Assembly: GCA_012295275.1 (NCBI GenBank)
Contig: CM022678.1
Location: 9,257,975 to 9,272,974 of the forward strand
Origin: Chrysomallon squamiferum
Taxonomy: Eukaryota; Mollusca; Gastropoda; Neomphalida; Peltospiridae
Reading direction: 5' to 3'
DNA: 15,000 bases
The notes under the pieces were generated by a model, which was not told where the DNA came from, ran no database searches, and was given only the letters and a program-made list of their open reading frames with translations. A program made the translations under genes and the position numbers. Of this stretch, positions 1 to 8,427 are shown piece by piece; position 1 is the first letter of the stretch; every line of letters begins with the position of its first letter.

Positions 1-116
1 CATGTATCATTTCATTTCATTGATTTCACTGTATTTGCTTTGATTCCCTTCAATTCACTGATATGTATGTATATGGAGGTTTTAATGTGTGTCAATCTTT
101 GCATGTACATCTGTTG

Positions 117-117
<1 letters not shown>

Positions 118-163
<46 letters not shown>
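118..163. repeat. (TG)n microsatellite
   Basis: An uninterrupted run of about 23 TG dinucleotides. It lies just downstream, in the minus direction, of the 184-250 EGF-like exon, so it would be intronic for that gene. Confidence 0.97.
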
Positions 164-164
<1 letters not shown>

Positions 165-183
165 TATGTTAATATATATCTAC

Positions 184-250
184 CTCTACAAGTAATTTTG
201 TCAGTTTCCCATTTATAAACATCCATACAGGAACATGTATAGCCTCCATC
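184..250 (-). pseudogene. EGF-like exon, 3' half of a calcium-binding EGF module
   Basis: Read on the minus strand, this stretch encodes DGGYTCSCMDVYKWETDKITCR, quoted here as two parts: DGGYTCSCMD and VYKWETDKITCR. This is the end of an EGF module: the Gly-Gly-aromatic-x-Cys-x-Cys pattern holds cysteines 4 and 5, and the last Cys is cysteine 6. The Gly that normally precedes the Tyr after cysteine 5 is Val here. A donor-like GTAGAT follows in phase 1, the usual phase of EGF exons. Upstream of 250 the frame meets TAA codons and no convincing acceptor is seen, so the first half is lost or lies elsewhere. EGF modules mediate extracellular protein contacts. It is probably part of the same minus-strand gene as the exon at 1756-1889. 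Confidence 0.6.
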
Positions 251-284
251 TTAGTAGTTTTAGTTCCGAGTATAAATATTGTTC

Positions 285-520
285 AATTACAATTGAACAT
301 AAAATATTTTTATAACTTTATTATATTTTGTCACAACTGAACAAAAATAAAATAGTTTACAATTTTATCACATTCTGACACAACTGAACATAAAATATTT
401 TTATAACTTTATTATATTCTGTCACAACTAAAATAATTTACAATTTTATCACATTCTGGTATAAATGAAAATAAAATAGTTTATAATTTTATCAAATTTT
501 GTCACAATTAAAATAACAAG
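285..520. repeat. AT-rich minisatellite, about 44 bp unit, six diverged copies
   Basis: The block CACAACTGAACATAAAATA and its variants recur with starts near 288, 332, 379, 423, 459 and 503, so spacings are 44, 47, 44, 36 and 44. Each copy also carries a TATAACTTTATTATATT or TTTACAATTTTATCACATT segment. Copies differ by substitutions and short indels, which points to an old array. Confidence 0.8.
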
Positions 521-1094
521 AACAGATGTAGCTTTTCTCATTGTTAGTTAAAGAAGGATACCAATCATTCATTCAACTATAAAAAAAATTATCTATTACA
601 TGAATGAATGAATTAATTAATTAATAAATATCTGTTTAATAATAGTTTAATTATTAGTTGTCAAAAATAATTTTTATTTTTATTTTTTTTTTTTTATTAT
701 TTTTAATTTTTTCATAATGTTCTTGAGACTCAAACTACAAAATCAAAGTTAGCTGTTACCAAACAGGGTTTGTTTTTTTCTTTTTTTTCTTTTTTTTCTT
801 TTTAATTTCTTAGTCACTGAAAGCTGATTATCTGGGTTAAATACACATTCTCTTAATTTTGAATAGAAAATTATTAAAAAATATAAAATGATATTTTTAT
901 TATTATATTTATTTATTTATTTATTATATTTTAATGCCAAACAAAGTTAATTGTATGAGAGCTGTATTAATTAACTCATTTGTCAGTTCAAAACAGCTAT
1001 TCTGTTTTCTTTGGTAATTAAAATCACAAAAATATGTAACAAATTCATCAATCATTTGTATCATTTAATTTTTTTTTTTAAATAAAAAGGACTC
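521..1094. other. AT-rich non-coding stretch
   Basis: No exon-like frame is visible on either strand. It holds T runs (around 670-695 and 775-800) and short TTTA and TTAA repeats (around 605-630 and 905-925). It would be intron for the minus-strand EGF gene. Confidence 0.6.
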
Positions 1095-1325
1095 ATTTTT
1101 ATACTATAACTATTTATTAAGTAATAGGAAATCATTTGTAACATATAACTATTTCATAAATAATAAGAAATCATTTGTAACATATAACTATTTCATAAAT
1201 AATAAGAAATCATCTGTAACATATAACTATTTATTAAATAATAAGAAATCATTTATAACATATAACTATTTATTAAGTAATAAGGAATTATTCATTGAAT
1301 ATAGCTGTTTATTAAATAAAACATT
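1095..1325. repeat. 39 bp minisatellite, six copies
   Basis: The core ATAACTATTT followed by an AAGTAATAAGAAATCATTTGTAACAT-like tail (given in full only as copies at these positions) begins at 1106, 1145, 1184, 1223, 1262 and 1301, an exact 39 bp period. The middle copies are nearly identical and the outer copies are more diverged. A further related core lies near 1366, out of register. Confidence 0.9.
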
Positions 1326-1397
1326 ATAATTAAAACTTTTTACGAAATTTTTTTAACATTGTAAATTAACTATTTATTAAGAATATATTCTACTTAC

Positions 1398-1533
1398 CTA
1401 TACATTCAAATGATAGGAGACTGGCAGGTTTTTGCAGTTGCTGTTTGCTTGACATGAAACTGTTGAAACACTACATTCATCTCTGTTGTTTTCACATCAC
1501 ACACCACCCAGCCAGCTTTACACTGACAATGGT
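1398..1533 (-). pseudogene. EGF-like exon with CxCxxGW motif
   Basis: On the minus strand a good acceptor (TTTTTGCTCTCAG) and donor (GTAAGT) bound this block. The frame starting at 1531 reads HCQCKAGWVVCDVK, which resembles the end of an EGF module (Cys-x-Cys-x-x-Gly-Trp-x-x-Cys), then a Cys-poor tail. A TGA interrupts the frame a few codons before the donor. Splice sites and the motif support a real or former exon. The tail after the Cys motif is not recognised. It lies between two other EGF-like exons of the same strand. Confidence 0.5.
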
Positions 1534-1755
1534 CTGAGAGCAAAAATAAAATTTAATTCAAAAATAAATAAATTAAATTAAAATCAAATTTTTGTGTTAG
1601 TATTTATTATAAAACAAAATTTATAAAATTATATTAAAAGAATAATGTAAATATCATGAAAATTTGCTTCAGATTTCAAAATATAATTATGTTTTTAAAA
1701 TATTTAAAAATTTATTTTTACATTATTGTATTTTGTAATGAGAAATTCTGCTTAC

Positions 1756-1889
1756 TAACACATGTTGTCTGGTCATTTTCAAGTTTCTTCCCAGCCAGAC
1801 AGGAACAAGTGAATCCACTGATTCTGTTAGTACAAGTATCTGTGTACTTAGTAATGCTGGAATCAACTGATGTACACTCATTTATATAT
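1756..1889 (-). pseudogene. Calcium-binding EGF exon, second cysteine lost
   Basis: On the minus strand the frame reads INECTSVDSSITKYTDTC, then TNRISGFTCSCLAGKK and LENDQTTCV. This is a clear cbEGF module: the Asn-Glu-Cys start belongs to the calcium-binding consensus, Gly-Phe-x-Cys-x-Cys gives cysteines 4 and 5, and D-Q-T-T-C ends it. Five cysteines remain. The position of cysteine 2 is Tyr (TAC), one transition away from TGC. The donor GTAAGC is in phase 1, as usual for EGF exons. The acceptor AG directly abuts the (TAA)n array, and the exon start carries about two extra bases relative to the expected Asp-Ile-Asn-Glu-Cys frame. Such modules occur in secreted matrix proteins and receptors. 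The parent gene cannot be named from this part. Confidence 0.75.
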
Positions 1890-1890
1890 C

Positions 1891-1946
<56 letters not shown>

Positions 1947-1957
1947 TAATAATAATA
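1891..1957. repeat. (TAA)n microsatellite
   Basis: A nearly pure TAA array, interrupted once near 1944. On the minus strand it reads TTATTA and directly supplies the acceptor region of the cbEGF exon. Confidence 0.97.
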
Positions 1958-2205
1958 GTAATATAATTATTATTATTGTTATTAAGAAAGAGGGATGTCT
2001 ATGATTTAATAAGGGTACAGACTAAAACTGATATCAAATATTTCTGTCTCCAACAATCTGCTGACCGCGTGACTGACACAGATAAAATACTTCTTAAAAT
2101 AAATCTTCTGTTATCTTTGTTGTATTCAAGGTAATACAGTGTACAGAGGAAAAACTTGGTTTAATCGCTCAATGCAATTTAAAATATATAAAATAAAATT
2201 CAAGT

Positions 2206-2206
<1 letters not shown>

Positions 2207-2262
<56 letters not shown>
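2207..2262. repeat. (TAA)n microsatellite, second array
   Basis: A pure TAA array in the same orientation as the one at 1891, about 250 bp away. The sequence between the two shows no recognised exon. Confidence 0.97.
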
Positions 2263-2263
<1 letters not shown>

Positions 2264-2383
2264 TAAAATGCTTATTTCAATATTTTTGAAAACAAGGACT
2301 TTTTCATCTGAGACAAGACAGGCATCCCTTGCACTTTTTGCTTTGATAGGTACACTACAGTTCAAAGAAAACAAACTACTAAC

Positions 2384-2486
2384 CTTTCTCATACTTTTTT
2401 CTAGTAGTAACCATAGTGACATAAACTGCCTTCAGCTTTATGAGAAATCTGTTCCCATGTCAAACCCTGACTTCTACATTCTCAGT
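2384..2486 (-). pseudogene. Exon-like block, unknown domain
   Basis: On the minus strand the acceptor CTTTTGTTTCAG and donor GTTAGT enclose about 103 bp. The phase-0 frame reads TENVEVRV, then TGA, then HGNRFLIKLKAVYVTMVTTR and a basic end. Only one stop interrupts it, and the residue mix is protein-like. No family is recognised. Its place in line with the EGF exons suggests the same gene. Chance is not excluded. Confidence 0.3.
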
Positions 2487-2847
2487 CTGAAACAAAAGTA
2501 ATTTATTATTTTTAAAATGTTTTTGACTTGTTTCTAATCAGTTTTTTGTTTACCTCAATTTAATATTAATATAAACAACATTTAAAACAGCATGAGTTCA
2601 AAAATGATAATGACTTTGTTTTATCATTTATAAAATTAAATAAACAAACAATAATTATAGAATTAATTAATGATAGATATAAATCACAGTCTTTTCACTG
2701 TTAACTCATTGTTCACTAAACATTCCTAATTAATAGTAACAAAATTAAAATAATATTAATATTAAAACATTCTCAGGTGGCATTAAGTAATTTATAAAAT
2801 CTTGTAGTAAACTGAATTATTTGTCATTATACCCAGCATCTGTTTAC

Positions 2848-3002
2848 AAACATGTTGAGCACATCTCAGTGTCTGAGTCTGTACAAATTTCTCTTAACTG
2901 GCAGGACTGGAGAAGTCATGTTTTTCAATGAACGCTTCACTACACACATGGTCAAGTGGTCAACCTTGGTCTTTTTTCTGGTCAGCAGAAGACTTGTTTA
3001 TC
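2848..3002 (-). pseudogene. Exon-like block, unknown, two stops
   Basis: On the minus strand a strong acceptor (TTTTTCTCTCTACAG) and a donor GTAAAC enclose about 155 bp. The best frame reads INKSSADQKKDQG, TGA, PLDHVCSEAFIEKHDFSSP, then AS, TAA, EKFVQTQTLRCAQHV. Two stops break it. It may be a decayed exon of the minus-strand EGF gene. The family is not recognised and the call rests on splice sites plus composition. Confidence 0.3.
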
Positions 3003-3058
3003 CTGTAGAGAGAAAAATTACATTTATCATTGACAAGCCTAATAAATAAATTGTAGTT

Positions 3059-3076
3059 AAAAAAAAAAAAAAAAAA
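3059..3076 (+). repeat. Poly(A) tract after AATAAATAAA
   Basis: Eighteen A residues follow an AATAAATAAA about 15 bases upstream. This resembles the 3' end of a retroposed transcript, but no source transcript or target-site duplication was recognised. Confidence 0.6.
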
Positions 3077-3180
3077 GTTATAAAATTTATCACATATAAT
3101 TTCGAAACAAAAAGAAATTAAAAAAATATTTAAAAGTTACCGAAAATATTACAATTCCATTCATATAAATATGATTAATT

Positions 3181-3545
3181 GCCACCAAAGTTCCGTTTCG
3201 GCGATTGGGATGGTAAAATGGTTACGGGGAAGTCGCCTTTTTCACTATAAGATATAACACAAGAGTCAGTATTAATCTGAAATATTTATTTCATACAAAA
3301 GGTTTGCTAATAGTTCGATAAAGTGGACTTATCGGCTTACCTGAATTTGCCAACATCGATTTATAAACACTAACTTTCTAGACCGGATAGGCATGGCGCT
3401 AACTGTAGTCTTGATAAACAAAACCGCGAGTCTCGCTGACCCAGTATCGGAAAAGTGATCGGGACCGTTCGGATAATCTCGGTCGAATAGACGGAGACAT
3501 TCGAGTCCTCTGTATATATCCAACAAAATCCGTTCTCCTCAGAAA
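3181..3545. promoter_or_regulatory. CpG-rich segment, possible promoter of the minus-strand gene
   Basis: I count over twenty CG dinucleotides here, whereas most of the window has very few. The segment contains a possible minus-strand first exon and lies upstream of the EGF-like exons. A TATA-like TATATATCC occurs at about 3513-3521. Local CpG retention is typical of unmethylated promoters in animals with mosaic methylation. The promoter role is inference. Confidence 0.4.
3341..3394 (-). CDS. Possible short first coding exon (18 codons) with donor
   Basis: On the minus strand an ATG at 3394 opens 18 codons, MPIRSRKLVFINRCWQIQ, ending in CAG followed by a consensus donor GTAAGC. The same frame is open upstream to about 3545 without an ATG, giving an open stretch of about 65 codons in CpG-rich DNA. 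The peptide has no recognised domain. It could be the start of the minus-strand gene, but the phase does not match the best frame of the next candidate exon. Confidence 0.35.
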
Positions 3546-4030
3546 AAGGCCTGGTAGCAAAAAATATTAATAATAATTAAAAAAAAAAAAAAAAAAATTA
3601 AATAAAATACAATCATATATCTGTTTCATTTAAACTTTAATTTTTAACTATGAGGAAGTGTTTTTATTTTGTGGTGGTGGTTTCGGGGGTGGGGGAGTTC
3701 CTTGTTTTTTAAGAATAGTTATGACTGCTTTTTATCCGGTTTTTGTTTTATTTTTTTAGGTTGCATTTTTGTTTTTTAAGTTAACTTTATTTTATTTTAT
3801 TTTATTTTGTTAATTTACTTTATTTTTTATTTATTTATTTATAACAATTCTTTTTTGTTTCTTAAAAATTATTATCGCAATTATTTATTTATTAATATTA
3901 ATAATATTTATAATTATTATGGATATTTTTCTTAATTTCATTTTTAGCTCAGAAATGAATACAGAATAAATTTCTACAAATTTTATAATAATTTTTGTGA
4001 GAATAAACAAATTAATGACTTCTTAAATAC
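3546..4030. other. AT-rich intergenic stretch
   Basis: It contains a poly(A) run at about 3579-3597, a G-rich patch near 3670-3695, and a (TTTTA)n run at 3786-3808. No exon-like frame was found. Confidence 0.5.
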
Positions 4031-4233
4031 TAAATAAAATTAGGTTAAGGCCAGGCTAGTCTCGATAAACCACGATGTTTCGAACATAAACGGATTCGAA
4101 TGTATGCTACGCTTTTCAAACCAGTATGAACTGATGTTTGACAGCCAGTTTATTTTTGTTTTTAATTCGGTAACGTTTTACTTGTCGATTATTCAATTTA
4201 ATAGAATTTTGGAAATATTTAACGAGAATCCAA
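4031..4233. promoter_or_regulatory. Moderately CpG-rich segment upstream of a possible first exon
   Basis: CG dinucleotides are again frequent (for example near 4063, 4073, 4081, 4091, 4097, 4111, 4168, 4174, 4185 and 4223) compared with flanking DNA. With 3181-3545 it could form a divergent promoter region. No defined motif was recognised. Confidence 0.3.
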
Positions 4234-4316
4234 ATGGATTGGGATGTTTTATGTTTGTGTGATTCCAAGCGTGAATCGAATGCGGATTATGCGCACATTT
4301 TCAGCCATGGAACGAG
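4234..4316 (+). CDS. Possible first coding exon of the plus-strand gene
   Basis: An ATG at 4234 opens 27 codons (MDWDVLCLCDSKRESNADYA, then HIFSHGTR) and ends in phase 2 at GAG followed by GTAAAC. This phase fits the frame of the CAMSAP-like exon at 4668, although a TGA is the second codon read there. The peptide itself does not look like the usual N-terminus of CAMSAP proteins, so it may belong to another or a chimeric transcript. Confidence 0.35.
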
Positions 4317-4412
4317 GTAAACATGATCATGATGTAATGTGTATCACTGTATCAGTGTATGTGTGAAAGAAGCAGAAAGAGAGGTGTTCACAGTATAAAC
4401 TATAATCGTATT

Positions 4413-4415
<3 letters not shown>

Positions 4416-4506
<91 letters not shown>
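4416..4506. repeat. Compound (GA)n(GT)n microsatellite
   Basis: About 29 GA units (4416-4473) pass directly into about 17 GT units (4474-4506). The long open frame across it is only repeat-encoded Arg-Glu and Cys-Val. Confidence 0.98.
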
Positions 4507-4507
<1 letters not shown>

Positions 4508-4667
4508 GGCAATTTCACATGTAAATCAATTTATTATAACTTTCACAAACGATAATAAGGCAGAGAAAAATGCATTTATCAGACAAATGTAGATTGATAA
4601 CAAAAAATATCATGTACTTTCAAAAATTAAACATTATATTTACTATTGACATTGCTATTTTTCGTAG

Positions 4668-4776
4668 GTGACTGTATTATTATTCAGATCTGTCAAGAAA
4701 GGGAATTTACATCATGGACAAGGATGAATCACCAGTTACAGAAACCATTCTTATGCAAACTGCACCATTCTGACTT
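4668..4776 (+). pseudogene. CAMSAP-like exon: start of the CH-region, two TGA
   Basis: Acceptor TTTTTCGTAG and donor GTGAGT bound the exon. From 4690 it reads LSRKGIYIMDKDESP, then VTETILMQTAPF, TGA (4771-4773), L. The family normally has an Arg where the TGA stands, so CGA to TGA is the simplest change. Another TGA lies at 4669 if the exon is joined in phase 2 to 4234-4316. The exon ends in phase 0, which fits the next exon. Confidence 0.72.
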
Positions 4777-5098
4777 GTGAGTATAATATATTTTATGTTT
4801 GTGTTTTAGAGAGTAAAATAAGATTTGTAGCAACTCTTTATTGATTATAAAATATTGTAATAAAAATCACTTATTTGCTATTGTTTTGTAATCAGTTTAA
4901 TATTATAATAATTATGTTACATTATTTATTAATAACAAAGTGTACTGAAGAAATCCCACAGCCCAATTTGTCTGAATAATACAGTTCAGTTTAAATTTTG
5001 ATAATAACAGAAGTATTAGTTATTTATTTATAACTGCTTAGTTATTATTTTTATTATTATTTTATTATTATTATTATTTTATTTACTTTTTCTTTTAG

Positions 5099-5163
5099 AA
5101 TGTGCTGATATTGGCATATGCCAGTGAAGTTGTTTCAGTAGAATGTGCTGTCCTGGCCATCAG
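5099..5163 (+). pseudogene. CAMSAP-like exon: AYASEVVSVE segment
   Basis: Acceptor TTTTCTTTTAG and donor GTTTGC flank a fully open frame, NVLILAYASEVVSVECAV then LAIR. CAMSAPs have Val-Glu-Arg-Val-Val-Ala here. The Cys in VEC is probably an Arg lost through CGT to TGT. The start is several residues shorter than expected, so the exon front is trimmed or diverged. Confidence 0.72.
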
Positions 5164-5606
5164 GTTTGCTGTTGTTTTTGTTTATTTATTTATTTATATT
5201 TTTTATCTTGTTAAATATTAAAATTTGAATTTTTTTTTTTTTTTTTTTTTTTTTTATTAAACTGAGTTAGTTTGACTCTGTCAAAGTTGATTTACTTTTC
5301 TTCCTTTTATATTTTGGTAAATTATATTTCAGTTAAAGCTGAGGTATAGTTAAAGTATTCATTTTTCTACTTTGATTATTAAATGATAGCTGAAAAGAAG
5401 GTGGAAGGATTATGATGATTGCAGTTAAACATGCAAATGTATGAATGTATGAGAAAAAGACAGAGGATTAAGGAATGGAGAGACAGGGAGAGAGGGAGAA
5501 GGAGAATGATATTTGGGGTGCATGTTTTGTATAATTTATCATATAGCCTAAAGAGACCTCATATTTTAAATTCAACATTTTGAACAAGCAATTTTAAAAT
5601 TTTCAG

Positions 5607-5723
5607 ATGAATTACACCTTTTAACGCACCCAGTGAACTTCCATCAGGCACTGAGGACACAATTATTTTCTGCTTAAATAAAGTTGGTACAGCTGCCATA
5701 GAAAAAGAAAAAAATCTGAGCAG
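5607..5723 (+). pseudogene. CAMSAP-like exon: FNAPSELP segment
   Basis: After the acceptor TTTTCAG the frame continued from the previous exon (phase 2) meets TGA at 5608 where the family has Arg or another residue. It then reads ITPFNAPSELPSGTEDTII and FCLNKVGTAAIEKEKNLS. The family motif is Phe-Trp-Ile-Asn-Lys-Val. Trp is Cys here. The donor GTGAAT follows CAG. Confidence 0.78.
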
Positions 5724-6078
5724 GTGAATTGGAGTTGTTTTTATTTAAATATTTCTCATTGTTCTAAACATAATTAAGTTTAATTTAATTTAATGCAGGA
5801 GTTTGCAGTTTGTTAATAATATATCAGTAGGTAGACATGCACATACACACAAATTACATTAGTATCTTGTAAACACACACAAATTACATTAGTATCTTGT
5901 AAACACACACTACACTTTTTACCATGTACATTTGTCAGGCACATTCACATTCACACTCACATTCCTATAATTACATTCATATAAATATGATTATTTTGTT
6001 GTAAATTTCTATATTATAAAACAAAAGAAGAAGACAAGAAGCATCATATTTTAAAATGTTTAACTTTCCTGTTACCAG
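5724..6078. other. Intron of the CAMSAP-like copy
   Basis: No coding signal. It includes the tandem duplication at 5851-5910 and CA-rich DNA near 5935-5965. Confidence 0.6.
5851..5910. repeat. Exact 30 bp tandem duplication
   Basis: AAATTACATTAGTATCTTGT followed by AAACACACAC occurs twice without any difference (5851-5880 and 5881-5910), flanked by more CA repeats. Perfect identity suggests a recent slippage event. Confidence 0.97.
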
Positions 6079-6206
6079 ATTGGAACTGCCAGCCCTTCAG
6101 ACAGTGTGACTGTTCCTGTGATGACAGACATACTAAAAGACATATGAGACATGTACAGTAGCTGTTGTCTGTCCTCTCTGTTGTCTGAAGTGTCTCAGTT
6201 TTCATG
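6079..6206 (+). pseudogene. CAMSAP-like exon: PVMTDILKDI segment
   Basis: Acceptor CTTTCCTGTTACCAG is followed by IGTASPSDSVTVPVMTDIL, KDI, TGA (6145-6147), D. Then a shift of one base gives CTVAVVCPLCCLKCLSF. The family reads Lys-Asp-Ile-Cys-Asp-Gly, then a hydrophobic stretch ending in Cys-Pro-x-x-Leu-Lys. The 3' border (donor GTTTGT) is uncertain. This exon carries both a stop and a frameshift. Confidence 0.65.
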
Positions 6207-6387
6207 GTTTGTTAAATAACACATTTTGTTTTTGTAAATAAAAAGTATGAATCACATGGTAACTTTAAATTTAGCATAAAGTAAATTTATGAATCTTAAT
6301 ATCTAGTTAAAAGAGGATGGGGTTTTGGGGCGCTTTTTGATTTTATATTTCATAATCAACAAAATTCATATTTTATTATTAGGTCTG

Positions 6388-6405
6388 TTTTTTTTTTTTT
6401 TTTTT
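6388..6405. repeat. Poly(T) tract
   Basis: Eighteen T residues in an intron, shortly before the CT/CTGT arrays. Confidence 0.95.
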
Positions 6406-6424
6406 GGTTTTGAATATAATTTGT

Positions 6425-6430
<6 letters not shown>

Positions 6431-6497
<67 letters not shown>
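6431..6497. repeat. Compound (CT)n(CTGT)n microsatellite
   Basis: Sixteen CT units (6431-6462) change into about nine GTCT units (6463-6497). It is intronic, about 90 bp before the exon at 6585. Confidence 0.98.
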
Positions 6498-6584
6498 AGT
6501 TATCACATCCTTTTCATCCTCCTTAACCTCTTTTACTGTGTTATTAAATATTAATTGCCTCATTGTTGTTTATTTTTTCCTCAG

Positions 6585-6823
6585 ATATATGTTTGAAAGA
6601 TGGGTTAGGAATAGCTAATTCTTTACATAATCTACGCCTCACCAAAACATTCTGTGAACGGCATCTTCCATCAACTTTTTCCATTTCACCTACGAGGATC
6701 TCCTGTACACACGAGACAGTGTACGAGAAAACCTCTTAGCCTTTCTCACAGAGCTGTTCTTCTGGTTTGAAATGATAAAACTGACAGAGACAGGACAGCT
6801 GCTGAATGGTCAGGAAGCAGAAA
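6585..6823 (+). pseudogene. CAMSAP-like exon: core of the CH domain, one frameshift
   Basis: The acceptor TATTTTTTCCTCAG and consensus donor GTAAGT define the exon. It first reads ICLKDGLGIANSLHNLRL, TKTFCERHLPST. After a shift near 6677 it reads FHFTYEDLLYTRDSVREN, LLAFLTELFFWFEMIKL and a diverged end. This is the most diagnostic part: the CAMSAP CH domain has Asp-Ser-Leu-Tyr-Asn-Leu-x-Leu, Glu-Asp-x-Leu-Tyr and Ala-Glu-Leu-Phe-x-Trp-Phe-Glu. CGA codons survive here, so CpG loss is partial. Confidence 0.85.
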
Positions 6824-6957
6824 GTAAGTTTTGTGAGAGTTTTTAATTACATTGCAAGTCCACAATTGAATTGTATCTTTTATTAAATGAATTTATGAAA
6901 TTTATTATTGTACTGGAAACATTGGGATTTTGTCATATTCAGTTTTAGTGTTTATAC

Positions 6958-7985
6958 TGGAGGGGTGTAGCAATACTGATATAAAAAGAATGTCTTTATA
7001 AGTTGACCTTTAATAGTTGTGACACTGAAGGCAGGATTTTAAAAATTAATACTAAAATAGATGGTGATGAATATAGTTTTATAAGTGTATATGCACCAAA
7101 TAATATTGCAGAAAATATTTTATTTTTAAATGATTATGTAAATTTGTGGATTTTAAAAATATATTAATGACAGGAGATTTTAATGTAATTTTAGATCCTA
7201 ATTTAGATTTAGGCATTAATAATAAAACTTTCAGTGTGATAAGTAGTGATGAATTACAGTCAGTTATTTATAATTATAATTTAGTTGATATTTGGTTGAA
7301 ATCCAGATAAAAAAACAATTTACTAGATCTCAAAATGTTGAAAAAACTATAAAACAGTCAAGAATTGATTTATTTTTAATTTCTCAAAATTTATTACAGT
7401 TTATAAGTAATGCATATATATCCTATACTTCAATTAGTGATTACAATTTTTTATCACTTAAAATAGATTTTTCTTTTGTAGAGAGAGGTGAAGTTATTTG
7501 AATTTTTAATAATGAATTGTTGAAAGATGAAACTTTTTTGTAAAGCTCTTGTTGAAGTAATTAATAATGCTTCTGAGTGTCCTTTGTTACAAACTGAACC
7601 TGTTGTTTGATCAAATAACTTAAAATATAAAACATTTTGCACTAAATAAGAGAAAATTAGTCAACGAGAAATACTGTAATATACAAAATGCTTTAAAATG
7701 AGAATATCCTAAACTAGTTGTAAATAAGCATCATGATTTGACTAACATACAAAGAAGAAAAGTTAAAATTAATTTAGAGATTTAGTGTAATGGTGCTATT
7801 TTAAGACCTAAAGCTCAATAGAACCTAGATATGGACAGAAATACATTTTTTTTTTTCTGAATTCAGAAAAATCAAAACAGAAATCAAATTCTATTAAAGA
7901 ACGAAAAAGAGTAAATGGATTAATTAGAAAAATGGAAGATGTATTAGAATATGCTTATGAATTTTATTCAAAATTATTTACATAA
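6958..7985 (+). mobile_element. LINE (non-LTR retrotransposon) fragment, endonuclease region
   Basis: The three plus frames together follow an APE-type endonuclease and the stretch leading towards the reverse transcriptase. Motifs in order are GVAILI, EGRILKI, FISVYAPNN (7081-7101), TGDFNVILDPN (from 7170), SRIDLFLISQNL, and TSISDYNFLSL with Ser-Asp-Tyr where the catalytic Ser-Asp-His belongs. Later come IFNNELLKDETF and YAYEFYSKLFT near 7950-7980. TAA at 6982, TGA at 7499 (a Trp position) and at least three frameshifts show it is dead. No reverse transcriptase follows. The style resembles the L1/Tx1 group, but the clade is uncertain. It sits in an intron of the CAMSAP-like copy, same strand. 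Confidence 0.85.
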
Positions 7986-8427
7986 AAAAATGTATGTTCT
8001 GTTTTAATGTTTTGTTTTTTTTAATTTTTTTAGCAAAGGTTTGTTTTTTTTCTGTGGAAAGATGTATTATTAGAAATATATTTTTAGTTGCTTAGTTAAA
8101 AAAGGAGTCACTTCATATTGCAGAAACACATTTTCTTTTTCATTACCTGTATTGTTATTTACCTTTTAAGATACAAAGAACTAGTAAATAAAACATGTGG
8201 TGTATGTTTTTAAATAAAATATTTCTTCTTTATTTCAGATTTGTTATATTTTAGCAGAATTTATGTTTATCAATAATCAGGTTATAATGAAATATGTTTA
8301 AAAGAAAATGATTTTTCAACAAACATTCATTTGTATCAGTAAATGGCATTGATATACATATAACACTAAATAATGTTACTAATAAAAACAATAAAAAATT
8401 TAATTATCTTTCTTTTTATTTATTCAG
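7986..8427. other. AT-rich intron, nothing recognised
   Basis: No reverse-transcriptase motif, exon or repeat array was found after the LINE fragment. Confidence 0.5.

Noticed and set aside
1656-1949. Plus-strand 97-codon frame
   Set aside because: Its end is poly-Ile from the (TAA)n array, and the minus strand carries the cbEGF exon.
2126-2422. Minus-strand 98-codon frame
   Set aside because: It includes a poly-Tyr run from the (TAA)n array and overlaps a splice-bounded block in another frame.
2852-3076. Plus-strand retrocopy ending in AATAAATAAA and poly(A)
   Set aside because: No homology, no target-site duplication, and the better splice-bounded block is on the minus strand.
4359-4592. 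Plus-strand 77-codon frame
   Set aside because: It is built from the (GA)n(GT)n repeat.
4669-6147. TGA used as a sense codon in this organism
   Set aside because: The expected residues differ between sites, and frameshifts occur in the same exons. Decay explains both.
6325-6618. Plus- and minus-strand frames over the CT/CTGT array
   Set aside because: Low-complexity repeat translation. The exon that starts at 6585 uses another frame.
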